Of a stretch of 5,381 bases of DNA, positions 1-5,381 are shown piece after piece. The notes beneath the pieces are model-generated. The model was not told where the DNA came from and did no database searches. It was given only the letters and a program-made list of their open reading frames with translations. Source of the stretch: Chloroflexota bacterium (GTDB taxonomy: Bacteria > Chloroflexota > Dehalococcoidia > Lucifugimonadales > Lucifugimonadaceae); NCBI GenBank assembly GCA_029262715.1, contig JAJCYX010000157.1:1-5381 (forward strand). Direction: 5' to 3'. The position numbers and the translations under genes are program-made. Within the stretch, counting starts at the first letter, position 1. The number at the start of each line of letters is the position of its first letter.

Positions 1-336
1 CGTGTCCCATGTCTCCTCGGGAAATTCGTCGATCTCCACGGCGGCTCCCTGCAGCACTCCGGCGAGGTGAACCAGTATGTCGACACCGCCCATCCAGTCG
101 TTGGCTTCCGAAACCGACTGTGAGACCTCGCTGCCCTCACGCACATCAACGTGCCAGTAGCGAGCTTCACCACCGGCTTCTGCGATGTCGTTTATGGTCT
201 CCTGTCCATCCCCATCATTCACATCGAACACAGCGACCTTCGCTCCGTACGCCGCAGATCGAATCGCAACCGCTCGGCCAATCCCAGTAGCGCCACCGGT
301 CACGATCATTCGTTTTTCGCTCAAGTCAACCGGCAT
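1..336 (-). CDS. SDR family NAD(P)-dependent oxidoreductase, N-terminal part (cut by left edge)
   Basis: Reading leftward from an ATG at 336-334 gives 112 codons open to the window edge, so the C-terminal half with the Tyr-x-x-x-Lys catalytic pair is not visible. The protein is a classical short-chain dehydrogenase/reductase with a Rossmann fold. The cofactor motif TGGATGIG is at residues 13-20 (TGxxxGxG). An aspartate at the end of strand beta-2 (VFDVN, D38) suggests preference for NAD(H) over NADP(H). A VDV at 63-65 matches the adenine-contacting Asp. LVHLAG at 88-93 stands where most members have LVNNAG. These proteins oxidise or reduce an alcohol/carbonyl group; the substrate cannot be told from this half. 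The start is fixed by AGGAGG five bases upstream, and the protein then reaches the glycine motif at the usual distance; ATG codon 10 would be too close. It lies 50 bp downstream of the isomerase gene on the same strand, probably co-transcribed. Confidence 0.93.
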   Translation of the reverse strand, partial: MPVDLSEKRMIVTGGATGIGRAVAIRSAAYGAKVAVFDVNDGDGQETINDIAEAGGEARYWHVDVREGSEVSQSVSEANDWMGGVDILVHLAGVLQGAAVEIDEFPEETWDT

Positions 337-341
337 TCAAG

Positions 342-347
342 CCTCCT
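342..347 (-). promoter_or_regulatory. Ribosome binding site of the SDR gene
   Basis: A perfect AGGAGG on the minus strand lies five bases before the ATG at 336-334. It is the strongest Shine-Dalgarno in the window and decides the SDR start over the in-frame ATG at codon 10. Having its own strong site inside a 50-bp gap fits an operon gene with independent translation initiation. Confidence 0.85.
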
Positions 348-386
348 GATTCTGTAGTCAAAATTCACCTGGTTCGTTGCCACAAA

Positions 387-1250
387 TTAGTCCCAGACAA
401 TCCCCGCCTGCTCTGCTTCACGCTTCATTCCCTTGGCGGCGATCGGAACCTTGTCATCCGGTAGATGCTCGATCAGTATGTGGGCATCGGGACAAACACG
501 CTGCATGCCGTGCAAAAAAGTCGCCTGGTCAAGCATGCTTGCCGGCTGGCCAATGATCGACTCCTCGAATTTAGGCAGAAGCGATTCGATCAAAGTGAAG
601 TCTTTCGCGTGAGCGCCGAGAATACGGTCTGGCAACAGCTCGTAGAACCCATTCAGTAGCTCGGTATTGCCGTAAGCCTGTTCGATTGAACCTATGAAAT
701 TGACCGGGTCCATGTTGAACTTCAGCGCGGGCGATCCGACAGCGTCGATCAGGTCTCGAACCCTCTGAGCCGAGTAGACCGGCGACACAACGCCGCCCTC
801 AATAGCAAGCTCGACTCCTTCGGACTCAGCAACCCGACAGACCTGCTTTCCACTGTCGATCAGCCTGTCAAACACATCCTCAGACCTGTTTTCAGGATGC
901 GGAAGCCACGCGCCGGATTTGTTCATGCTGCCAGGCCGAAAATAGGTGTTCGGGCAGCCGAGCTTTGCGCTGAACTTGATCATCTCTTCGACGAACCGAA
1001 TAGCGGACGCTCGCTCTGTGTCCTCGTCCGAACAAAGGCCGTTTCCGTAGTTGCCAACCGACTGCGCCATCGGAAATCCGAACTCTTCGTAAAGTCCGGC
1101 AACTCGAGCGATCTCGTCATCCGTAGCCGACGCGGGATCATCGGCGCGTATCTGCACCGTCTTGAAGTCAAGGTTCTTAGCGTTCTGAAGCGTATCGGCG
1201 TCAATGCTGCGCCAGTCACCCGAAACTAGACCGGCTACTCCAAGAATCAT
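387..1250 (-). CDS. Sugar phosphate isomerase/epimerase family protein (xylose isomerase-like TIM barrel)
   Basis: This 287-residue protein has the length and motif order of the AP-endonuclease-2/xylose-isomerase-like TIM barrels, metal-dependent cytoplasmic enzymes that isomerise or epimerise keto-sugars, inositol derivatives or hydroxypyruvate-like compounds. Strand-end motifs are visible in order: an N-terminal MILGVAG strand, FKTVQI at 29-34, the metal-site glutamate in ELAIEGG (E151), the aspartate in NMDPVN (D181), the GAHAKDF histidine (H214, followed by K216-D217) and ILIEHL near the C terminus (E261, H262). All four expected metal ligands (E, D, H, E) are therefore present, so it should be an active enzyme. 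I cannot name the substrate. The ATG at 1250 is preceded by AGGGTGAG. The next gene is an SDR dehydrogenase on the same strand, so the pair probably oxidises and rearranges one sugar, polyol or sugar acid. The family also contains endonuclease IV, but its DNA-binding features are not seen here. Confidence 0.88.
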   Translation of the reverse strand: MILGVAGLVSGDWRSIDADTLQNAKNLDFKTVQIRADDPASATDDEIARVAGLYEEFGFPMAQSVGNYGNGLCSDEDTERASAIRFVEEMIKFSAKLGCPNTYFRPGSMNKSGAWLPHPENRSEDVFDRLIDSGKQVCRVAESEGVELAIEGGVVSPVYSAQRVRDLIDAVGSPALKFNMDPVNFIGSIEQAYGNTELLNGFYELLPDRILGAHAKDFTLIESLLPKFEESIIGQPASMLDQATFLHGMQRVCPDAHILIEHLPDDKVPIAAKGMKREAEQAGIVWD

Positions 1251-1252
1251 TT

Positions 1253-1260
1253 CTCACCCT
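1253..1260 (-). promoter_or_regulatory. Ribosome binding site of the isomerase gene
   Basis: AGGGTGAG on the minus strand lies two bases before the ATG at 1250. Its GGTGA core matches the 3' part of the anti-Shine-Dalgarno complement, for which a short spacer of about three bases is normal. It supports the assigned start. Confidence 0.6.
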
Positions 1261-1287
1261 TAATCTGCTATCGACTCTGGCAACGGG

Positions 1288-1301
1288 GGCTGCCGGCAGC
1301 C
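1288..1301. other. Perfect 14-bp GC-rich palindrome upstream of the isomerase gene
   Basis: GGCTGCCGGCAGCC is identical to its own reverse complement. As RNA it can fold as a five-pair GGCTG/CAGCC stem with a CCGG loop. It lies 38 bp before the isomerase start, within the 129-bp gap separating the SRPBCC and isomerase genes. No T-tract follows on either strand, so it is not a standard intrinsic terminator. It could be an operator for a dimeric regulator of the isomerase-SDR pair, or a structure in the 5' leader. No specific regulator is recognised. Confidence 0.5.
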
Positions 1302-1320
1302 GGACTCAATCAGACGCCAT

Positions 1321-1342
1321 GGTCCAGTTGATTCAACGGACC
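1321..1342. other. Stem-loop: nine-pair inverted repeat with a three-base loop
   Basis: On the plus strand the arms GGTCC plus GTTG pair with CAAC plus GGACC around the loop ATT, with one unpaired A (1326) in the left arm. This is the best hairpin in the window. Its near edge is 37 bp beyond the stop of the SRPBCC gene, so it would sit in that transcript's 3' end. No run of T follows on either strand, so termination would have to be factor-dependent; alternatively it protects the 3' end of the mRNA. The structure is read directly from the sequence; the role is inferred. Confidence 0.55.
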
Positions 1343-1379
1343 GGCGCGAAGGTTACAGGACACAGAGATTCTTAGTCAG

Positions 1380-1913
1380 CTATCGGTCGAACTTGCCAAG
1401 TTCCGAAGGTAAACTGACGTTGTTCTTGAACGGATTACTAAAACTGGGCGGTGGTGAGGTTGAATCGTCCTTACCGGCTTCTAGCTTGGTCTTGAGAGCC
1501 CCAAGCCAAATCTCGTTGGATCGGTTCAACTGGTGAGAAAAGATCGACCGAGTTGCGAAGAATCTGAGCAGCCCACCTTTTCCAGTAACTGAGAGCCTCA
1601 CATTGGTGCCCCTGTGGTTACCGTCTAACCGGATGTCGTGGATCACTCTGGTTCCATAGCTGACGGCCTCCCACCTCATCTCACGCTCTCGCTTCCAGAT
1701 GGCCACATCGGCGGTGAATCCGATCAGGTTTCGCAGTCGCCACTTCAATCTGCCTTTCTCACCGCTTCCCTTTACCCAGTAAGCCGAAGAAACATCGTGA
1801 CGCCAACTTGCCCACAGATCTACACGGCTCAGCCAGTCCCACACCTTGTTTGGCGGGGCGAAGACTTCGATCTGGTATTCAGTCGAGAACGTTGGCTGGA
1901 AATTATTCAGCAT
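1380..1913 (-). CDS. SRPBCC family protein (START-like, polyketide cyclase/dehydrase-type fold)
   Basis: A 177-residue protein whose residues about 11-145 show the SRPBCC pattern: strand YQIEVFAPPNKVWDWL at 13-28 (the typical 'i.ap...VW..l' opening), then DLWASWRHDV, a G-x-G turn before a basic strand (GRLKWRL), FTADVAIWKREREMRWEA, a GTRVIHDIRL strand, the GTNVRLSVTG strand, and a long C-terminal helix (FATRSIFSHQLNRSNEIWLG) that would cap the hydrophobic cavity. Such proteins bind or act on small hydrophobic ligands, but the ligand cannot be predicted. The last 30 residues form a Ser/Pro-rich, probably disordered tail (STSPPPSFSNPF). An in-frame TAA two codons upstream makes the ATG at 1913 the first available start. 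No good Shine-Dalgarno precedes it, which is unlike its neighbours. It is divergent from the methyltransferase gene and 129 bp upstream of the isomerase. Confidence 0.8.
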   Translation of the reverse strand: MLNNFQPTFSTEYQIEVFAPPNKVWDWLSRVDLWASWRHDVSSAYWVKGSGEKGRLKWRLRNLIGFTADVAIWKREREMRWEAVSYGTRVIHDIRLDGNHRGTNVRLSVTGKGGLLRFFATRSIFSHQLNRSNEIWLGALKTKLEAGKDDSTSPPPSFSNPFKNNVSLPSELGKFDR

Positions 1914-2079
1914 CTGTTACAGCTTACGTGAGGGATTAAGGCACCTGTTCCGCGGTGAGCTGGCACCCGGTTATAGTTCGGAGCCGACATGCCATTCAGC
2001 AGACTCCAATCTGTTAGACGTTGCCGACGCCGTATCGGTTGCCTGACACATAGAAATCTTGCGTACTCCGGGAGTTTCG
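1914..2079. promoter_or_regulatory. Divergent intergenic region between the SRPBCC and methyltransferase genes
   Basis: This 166-bp gap must hold the start signals of both flanking genes if neither is transcribed from further away. On the minus strand a TATAAC at 1975-1970 could be a -10 box for the SRPBCC gene, but no matching -35 hexamer lies at 16-18 bp. I found no convincing plus-strand promoter. GGCACC occurs twice as a direct repeat at 1940-1945 and 1962-1967, 22 bp apart (about two helical turns), with an inverted GGTG between at 1954-1957. This could be a binding site for a regulator, or chance. Confidence 0.3.
2070..2074 (+). promoter_or_regulatory. Ribosome binding site fixing the methyltransferase start
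   Basis: GGGAG lies five bases before the ATG at 2080. It sits inside the reading frame that would begin at the TTG at 2059, and nothing comparable precedes that TTG. This selects the ATG. Confidence 0.7.
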
Positions 2080-2934
2080 ATGAATTCTGAGAGCGTCCCC
2101 AATCAGAAATCGGCGATTGCCCGATGGGCAGAAACGGTCCGCACCGAACACGAACAGGCAGACCGAATTCGTTCCGATGAACCAAGCTCCGATCACTGGA
2201 AAAAACTTGCGCATCGGTTTGCACCAGCGACGCGCGAAAAGGCGTTTCAGGATGAGACGTTCGTTGGCGTGAGCAGATATGTCCGGGAGACAGACACAGT
2301 GCTGGACGTCGGCGCTGGTGCAGGCAGACTCGCTATTCCGCTGGCCGAGCGTAGCAAGCACGTAAACGCGGTTGAACCGTCCGAAGCGATGCAGGCGCGT
2401 CTCGTTGATCAGGTTGAGGACTGGGGACTCAGCAACCTGAGTATTGTAGCCTCGACATGGGAAGAGGCAGAGGTCGAAATGGCCGATGTGGTCGTGTGTG
2501 CCCACGTCGTGTACACCGTAAGGGACATCGCACCTTTTCTTCGAAAGCTGACCGCAAGTTCTAAGCGCGACGTTTTTGCGATTGTGTTCGAAGAGCCTGC
2601 GATGGCAAACTATTTTCAGTTGTGGAAACTGGTCTATGACGAAGAGCGCATCGCGCTGCCTTCACTCCACGAACTCAAAGATGTACTTGGCGAGATGCAG
2701 ATCGAGTTCGATGCCGAACCGCTGCCCGAGTGGCAGTCCCGACCGTTTGCAGATATGGAGGCGGCGTACGAAGAATCACTTGCTCGCCTGTTCATTACGC
2801 CAAATACGTCAAACTTCGAGTTAACTGACAGACTCAGGTCCGTTCTGGAAGCTTCCCTGGGGTCTGCTGAAAACGGTCTCCGATTCAAATGGGCCAAGCC
2901 TCACAGGCCATGGCTGGTGCATTGGAACGCGTGA
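2080..2934 (+). CDS. Class I SAM-dependent methyltransferase
   Basis: The 284-residue protein has a clear Rossmann-type AdoMet-binding core. Motif I is VLDVGAGAGR at residues 74-83, followed by the expected LAIPLAE helix. The acidic residue at the end of strand beta-2 is E99 in NAVEPSEAM, which would bind the ribose hydroxyls. The beta-4 strand is ADVVVCAHVVY at about 135-145, followed by the helix DIAPFLRKL. An extra N-terminal helical segment (about 1-70) and a C-terminal half rich in aromatic residues (YFQLWKLVYDEE; ending HRPWLVHWNA) probably form the substrate lid. The substrate is unknown; the fold covers small molecules, lipids, protein and RNA. The frame can be read from a TTG at 2059 (291 residues), but the ATG at 2080 has GGGAG at correct spacing and is chosen. 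It is likely cytoplasmic, with no signal peptide or membrane segment. It diverges from the SRPBCC gene and precedes mgtE by 129 bp; no functional link is evident. Confidence 0.92.
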   Translation: MNSESVPNQKSAIARWAETVRTEHEQADRIRSDEPSSDHWKKLAHRFAPATREKAFQDETFVGVSRYVRETDTVLDVGAGAGRLAIPLAERSKHVNAVEPSEAMQARLVDQVEDWGLSNLSIVASTWEEAEVEMADVVVCAHVVYTVRDIAPFLRKLTASSKRDVFAIVFEEPAMANYFQLWKLVYDEERIALPSLHELKDVLGEMQIEFDAEPLPEWQSRPFADMEAAYEESLARLFITPNTSNFELTDRLRSVLEASLGSAENGLRFKWAKPHRPWLVHWNA

Positions 2935-3063
2935 GCGCCATATACCTCACCGGCAAAGTAGCCATGTCGTCTTCAATCGTTCTCTATACCATGGAGTTGT
3001 CGACGATTTAGCCGATTTTTGGCCAAGCGGCCGACACTATCTCCGTCCAGGTAGCAGACATAC
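2935..3063. other. Intergenic gap before mgtE, no assigned signal
   Basis: I looked here for a magnesium riboswitch, promoter and terminator. TATACC at 2985-2990 resembles a -10 box but has no -35 partner. GGCC-AAGC-GGCC at 3022-3033 can form a four-pair stem (six counting weak outer pairs), but its T-run lies on the 5' side, so it is not a plus-strand terminator. At 129 bp including leader and promoter, the gap is short for a full M-box. Confidence 0.3.
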
Positions 3064-4521
3064 ATGGTCAACCCCACCGATCAAGCGAAAGAAGAGCTCG
3101 AAGGAAGCGCTAATACCCTGGAACTTGGCTTCGACATTGAAGACGAGGACCACGAGATTCCCGCGCCTACCGCTGAAGAGCTCGATGCTCTGCGGCAGTC
3201 GATCGAAGAGCAGGTTGAAAACGGCACTGAACCCTCGACCGTTGCAACCCTGATCACCGCACTTCGTGAACCGGATCAAGCAACCGTTATCTCTCAGCTT
3301 GATCCAGCCGTGTGTAGTGTTCTGCTCCCCTCGCTATCGGTAGATCGCATTGCCGAGTTCATGGAGCACATGGACGCCGACGAGGCCATCGAATTCGCAG
3401 GTCTTATCCAACCTCAGAGGCTCGCTAGCGTGCTGGACCGCACAGAGCCTGATGTGGCCGCTGACGTACTCAGAGGTCTTGGCTGGGACGAGGCCAGCGG
3501 GATATTGATGCGGATGGCAGACCGTTCGACCGTCGGTAACCTGTTGCTGTACAGAGACGACGATGCTGGTGGTCTGATGACCACAAGCCTGATCGCTCTC
3601 CGTGATACCTGGCCTGTGCCACACGCGATCAACATGATCCGCACGTCCGGTCTCGAAACTGCTCACCTGCGACAGCTTTTCGTCGTTTCTGAATCGCAGC
3701 AACTTCTCGGAAGCCTGGAGTTGCCTGAGCTGGTGTTCGCGCCACCGGGCTCGCTGGTAGGCGACGTGATGGACACCGATGTTATTGCCGTACAGACCGG
3801 CACCGATCAGGAAGAGGCGGCCAGGTTAATGGCGCGTTACGAACTGCGCAGCATCCCGGTGGTCGACATAAACGGTAGGCTCGAAGGAGCAATCTCGGTC
3901 GAAGACCTTGTGCAGGTTGTCGAAGAAGAGGCGACCGAGGACATGTTCCGCCTGGCCAGCACGGGCCGTGAGGACACCGTACAGGGTCCGGTGATGGTAT
4001 CGATCCGTAGCCGCTTGCCGTGGCTGGTGACAAACATCGTCACGGTCCTCCTCGTAGCGCTAATTCTCTCGCTATTCGAGAGCACACTGGACACCATCGC
4101 CATTCTCGCCGTCTACATGCCCATGGTGATGAACCAGGCCGGAGTGGCCGGAACACAGGTCACCACAGTCGTGGTGCGGTCGCTTGCGCTGGATGAGATC
4201 ACAACAGGCTCAACCGCCCGATTACTTCGACGTGAATACATCCTCGCAACGGTGAACGGCGGTGTAGTGGCTGCGCTAATGGCGATTGTGGTTGGGCTAT
4301 GGCGGCTAGACCTCTACCTTGGCCTTGTCGTCTTCATAGCCATGCTCGGTAGCTACTTTGTGGCGGCTTCCGTTGGTGTGCTGGTTCCGATGGCTATGAG
4401 CAGGTTCAAGATCGATCCGGCGACGGCATCTGGCGTCGTCTTAACCACATTCACGGACATTGCCGGTGGTGCGTTCTACCTAGGGCTGGCGACGATATTC
4501 CTGAGCCTGCTTCGCCAGTAG
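3064..4521 (+). CDS. mgtE: Magnesium transporter MgtE
   Basis: A full-length 485-residue MgtE, the homodimeric inner-membrane Mg2+ channel gated by intracellular magnesium. After an acidic 35-residue leader come the helical N domain (about 36-160; LITALREPDQATVISQLD, MDADEAIEFAGLI, LASVLDRTEPDVAADVL), the conserved DDDAGGLMTT linker at 165-174, two CBS domains (about 170-228 and 233-290; VMDTDVIAVQTGTDQEEAARLM, then RSIPVVDINGRLEGAIS), the plug-helix region, and five membrane helices starting near 318, 344, 393, 417 and 458. The pore signatures are the YMPMVMNQAGVAGTQ segment at 351-365 and KIDPATASGVVLTTFTD at 449-465, whose D451 and D465 correspond to the conserved pore-region aspartates; D465 matches the ion-binding aspartate of the Thermus protein. 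The first pore segment differs from the common GGNxGxQ consensus. The ATG has only a weak AGGT 11 bases upstream, but no better start is nearby. No M-box-like leader was recognised in the 129 bp before it. Confidence 0.97.
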   Translation: MVNPTDQAKEELEGSANTLELGFDIEDEDHEIPAPTAEELDALRQSIEEQVENGTEPSTVATLITALREPDQATVISQLDPAVCSVLLPSLSVDRIAEFMEHMDADEAIEFAGLIQPQRLASVLDRTEPDVAADVLRGLGWDEASGILMRMADRSTVGNLLLYRDDDAGGLMTTSLIALRDTWPVPHAINMIRTSGLETAHLRQLFVVSESQQLLGSLELPELVFAPPGSLVGDVMDTDVIAVQTGTDQEEAARLMARYELRSIPVVDINGRLEGAISVEDLVQVVEEEATEDMFRLASTGREDTVQGPVMVSIRSRLPWLVTNIVTVLLVALILSLFESTLDTIAILAVYMPMVMNQAGVAGTQVTTVVVRSLALDEITTGSTARLLRREYILATVNGGVVAALMAIVVGLWRLDLYLGLVVFIAMLGSYFVAASVGVLVPMAMSRFKIDPATASGVVLTTFTDIAGGAFYLGLATIFLSLLRQ

Positions 4522-4525
4522 CCGG

Positions 4526-5381
4526 CTAGCCACCGAGCTTCTCATACCACTTCGCCATGACAGCTTCGGCAGCTCGGTCTCGGACGCCGCTCGTATCGAA
4601 CTGCCAGACGCCAACATAGTCAAATGCCCACGAGAACGAACCGGTGACGAATGGCCTCTGTTCGATCTGCTGGAATATCGCCTCGTACACCGCAGCCTGG
4701 AATAGCTGGCCAAATTCATCGCCAATCTGAGACTTTGCATCTGCGTGAATCGTGTAGAACACAACCGGTTTGCCCCAACGCTCCCATAACGGGTCGACTT
4801 TACGCTCAAACCCGTCTGCAAAATGAGCTTCAAGCTCCTCGAAGGTAGCGGTAGCAGGCAGCTGCGGAACGTCGACGTCAAAGGTTGTCACCCCGACATA
4901 GTCGGCAAGGCCAGGAAAGTCGTAATCCGTTTGGCTTCCGCTGATCATGATCTTCCCCGAATAGACCTCACGCACTTTGTGGATCAGCTCCTGCACCTTC
5001 ACATCGAACTCAGGAACATAGCTTTCGTCGTGAAAAAATCCGGGTGGCGGAAACACGTGAAAAACGTAGCCCGGTAGCATCAACATTTCAGCTTCGATCT
5101 CTTCGCCAACGACCGCGTTCCACATCCACTGCGCCTCAGCCTGCTCAAGCCACTGTTCCCACCATTCACGTGATCCGACAGAAACCGTCTGATCCCGCCA
5201 ATCTGACTGAACTTCGGGGTTCATCTGCGGTGCCAGGAAGATCTTCAACCCCTTTTCTCGAGCAACCGCAGCCTGGGCACGGATATCTTCAATCGGCGTC
5301 AGCACCGACCATATGCGTACCGGACGCGATTCGATGTACGGCTCGGGTTGTATCTGGCCGAAACTCCACACCGACGATATG
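4526..5381 (-). CDS. Glycoside-hydrolase-like TIM barrel protein, GH113-resembling (5' end beyond right edge)
   Basis: The frame is open from the right edge to the TAG at 4528-4526, giving 284 visible residues. A GTG at 5371 could serve as start, but there is no stop upstream of it and the first barrel strand is missing, so the gene very likely begins outside the window; a signal peptide cannot be assessed. Counting from that GTG, the pattern follows GH113-type mannanase barrels: AREKGLKIFLAPQMN (37-51), REWWEQWLEQAEAQWMWNAVVGEE (68-91), EAEMLMLPGYVF (93-104), VQELIHKVREVYSGKIMISG (126-145), LADYVGVTTFDVDVP (155-169), WGKPVVFYTIHADAKS (199-214), and the closing QAAVYEAIFQQI...FVTGSFSWAFDY (225-252) with AVMAKWYEKLGG at the end. 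Where family members carry the acid/base (GTEL) and nucleophile (FTEIGY) glutamates, this protein reads MLPGYV and FYTIHA. It may therefore be a divergent family with other catalytic residues or a binding protein. It converges on mgtE with 4 bp between stops. Confidence 0.7.
   Translation of the reverse strand, partial: ISSVWSFGQIQPEPYIESRPVRIWSVLTPIEDIRAQAAVAREKGLKIFLAPQMNPEVQSDWRDQTVSVGSREWWEQWLEQAEAQWMWNAVVGEEIEAEMLMLPGYVFHVFPPPGFFHDESYVPEFDVKVQELIHKVREVYSGKIMISGSQTDYDFPGLADYVGVTTFDVDVPQLPATATFEELEAHFADGFERKVDPLWERWGKPVVFYTIHADAKSQIGDEFGQLFQAAVYEAIFQQIEQRPFVTGSFSWAFDYVGVWQFDTSGVRDRAAEAVMAKWYEKLGG

Noticed and set aside
9..357. Two overlapping plus-strand open frames (9-290 and 151-357)
   Set aside because: They lie opposite the SDR gene, whose minus-strand translation carries the TGxxxGxG motif and a strong ribosome binding site; the plus-strand products are Arg/Pro/His-rich and match nothing.
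1907..2505. Minus-strand open frames over the divergent gap and methyltransferase (1907-2224 and 2014-2505)
   Set aside because: They overlap the methyltransferase with its clear AdoMet motif, have no recognisable domain and cover the probable promoter region; they are antisense shadows.
2985..2990. TATACC as a sigma-70 -10 box for mgtE
   Set aside because: No hexamer resembling TTGACA lies 16-18 bp upstream, so the match is no better than chance.
3022..3033. GGCC-AAGC-GGCC stem as terminator of the methyltransferase gene
   Set aside because: The stem is only four solid pairs, and the run of T precedes it rather than follows it on the plus strand.
2935..3063. Magnesium riboswitch (M-box) upstream of mgtE
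   Set aside because: The gap is only 129 bp including any promoter, and I could not find the multi-helix arrangement of an M-box; a covariance-model search would settle it.
4480..4881. Minus-strand 133-residue open frame
   Set aside because: It lies in another frame of the glycosidase-like gene on the same strand, is Ser/Arg-rich and has no domain pattern.
1..5381. CRISPR array, tRNA, transposon ends, toxin-antitoxin or phage-defence genes
   Set aside because: I saw no regularly spaced repeats, cloverleaf, terminal inverted repeats with a transposase, small paired genes, or nuclease/helicase motifs; all sizeable coding space is explained by six ordinary genes.

Overview
The window is ordinary, densely packed bacterial chromosome with moderate GC (a bit over half by eye) and short intergenic gaps. 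It contains four complete protein genes and two cut by the window edges. I see no rRNA, tRNA, CRISPR array, insertion sequence, phage gene or plasmid gene. Start codons and Shine-Dalgarno sequences are clearly bacterial. The gene mix (short-chain dehydrogenase, xylose-isomerase-like barrel, SRPBCC protein, MgtE, divergent glycosidase-like barrel) resembles what I associate with uncultivated Chloroflexota such as the marine SAR202/Dehalococcoidia groups. That is an impression only; no phylogenetic marker is present.

Left part, minus strand (1-1913): transcription runs right to left through an SRPBCC (START-like) protein (1913-1380), then a sugar phosphate isomerase/epimerase-type TIM barrel (1250-387), then the N-terminal 112 residues of an SDR oxidoreductase (336 to the left edge). 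The isomerase and SDR are 50 bp apart, both have good ribosome binding sites, and look like one operon for oxidation and isomerisation of a sugar, polyol or related hydroxy compound. The 129-bp gap before the isomerase holds two hairpin-forming inverted repeats and probably marks a transcription boundary.

Middle, plus strand (2080-4521): a class I SAM-dependent methyltransferase diverges from the SRPBCC gene across a 166-bp gap. After another 129-bp gap comes a full-length MgtE magnesium channel with its N domain, paired CBS domains and five-helix pore.

Right part, minus strand (4526 to the right edge): the C-terminal 284 residues of a glycoside-hydrolase-like (GH113-resembling) TIM barrel converge on mgtE, with only 4 bp between the two stop codons. 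Its expected catalytic glutamates do not seem to be present.

Apart from the isomerase-SDR pair, nothing links the genes into one pathway. I found no convincing new multi-gene system. The points most worth a second look are the apparently non-catalytic glycosidase-like barrel and the paired hairpins between 1288 and 1342.
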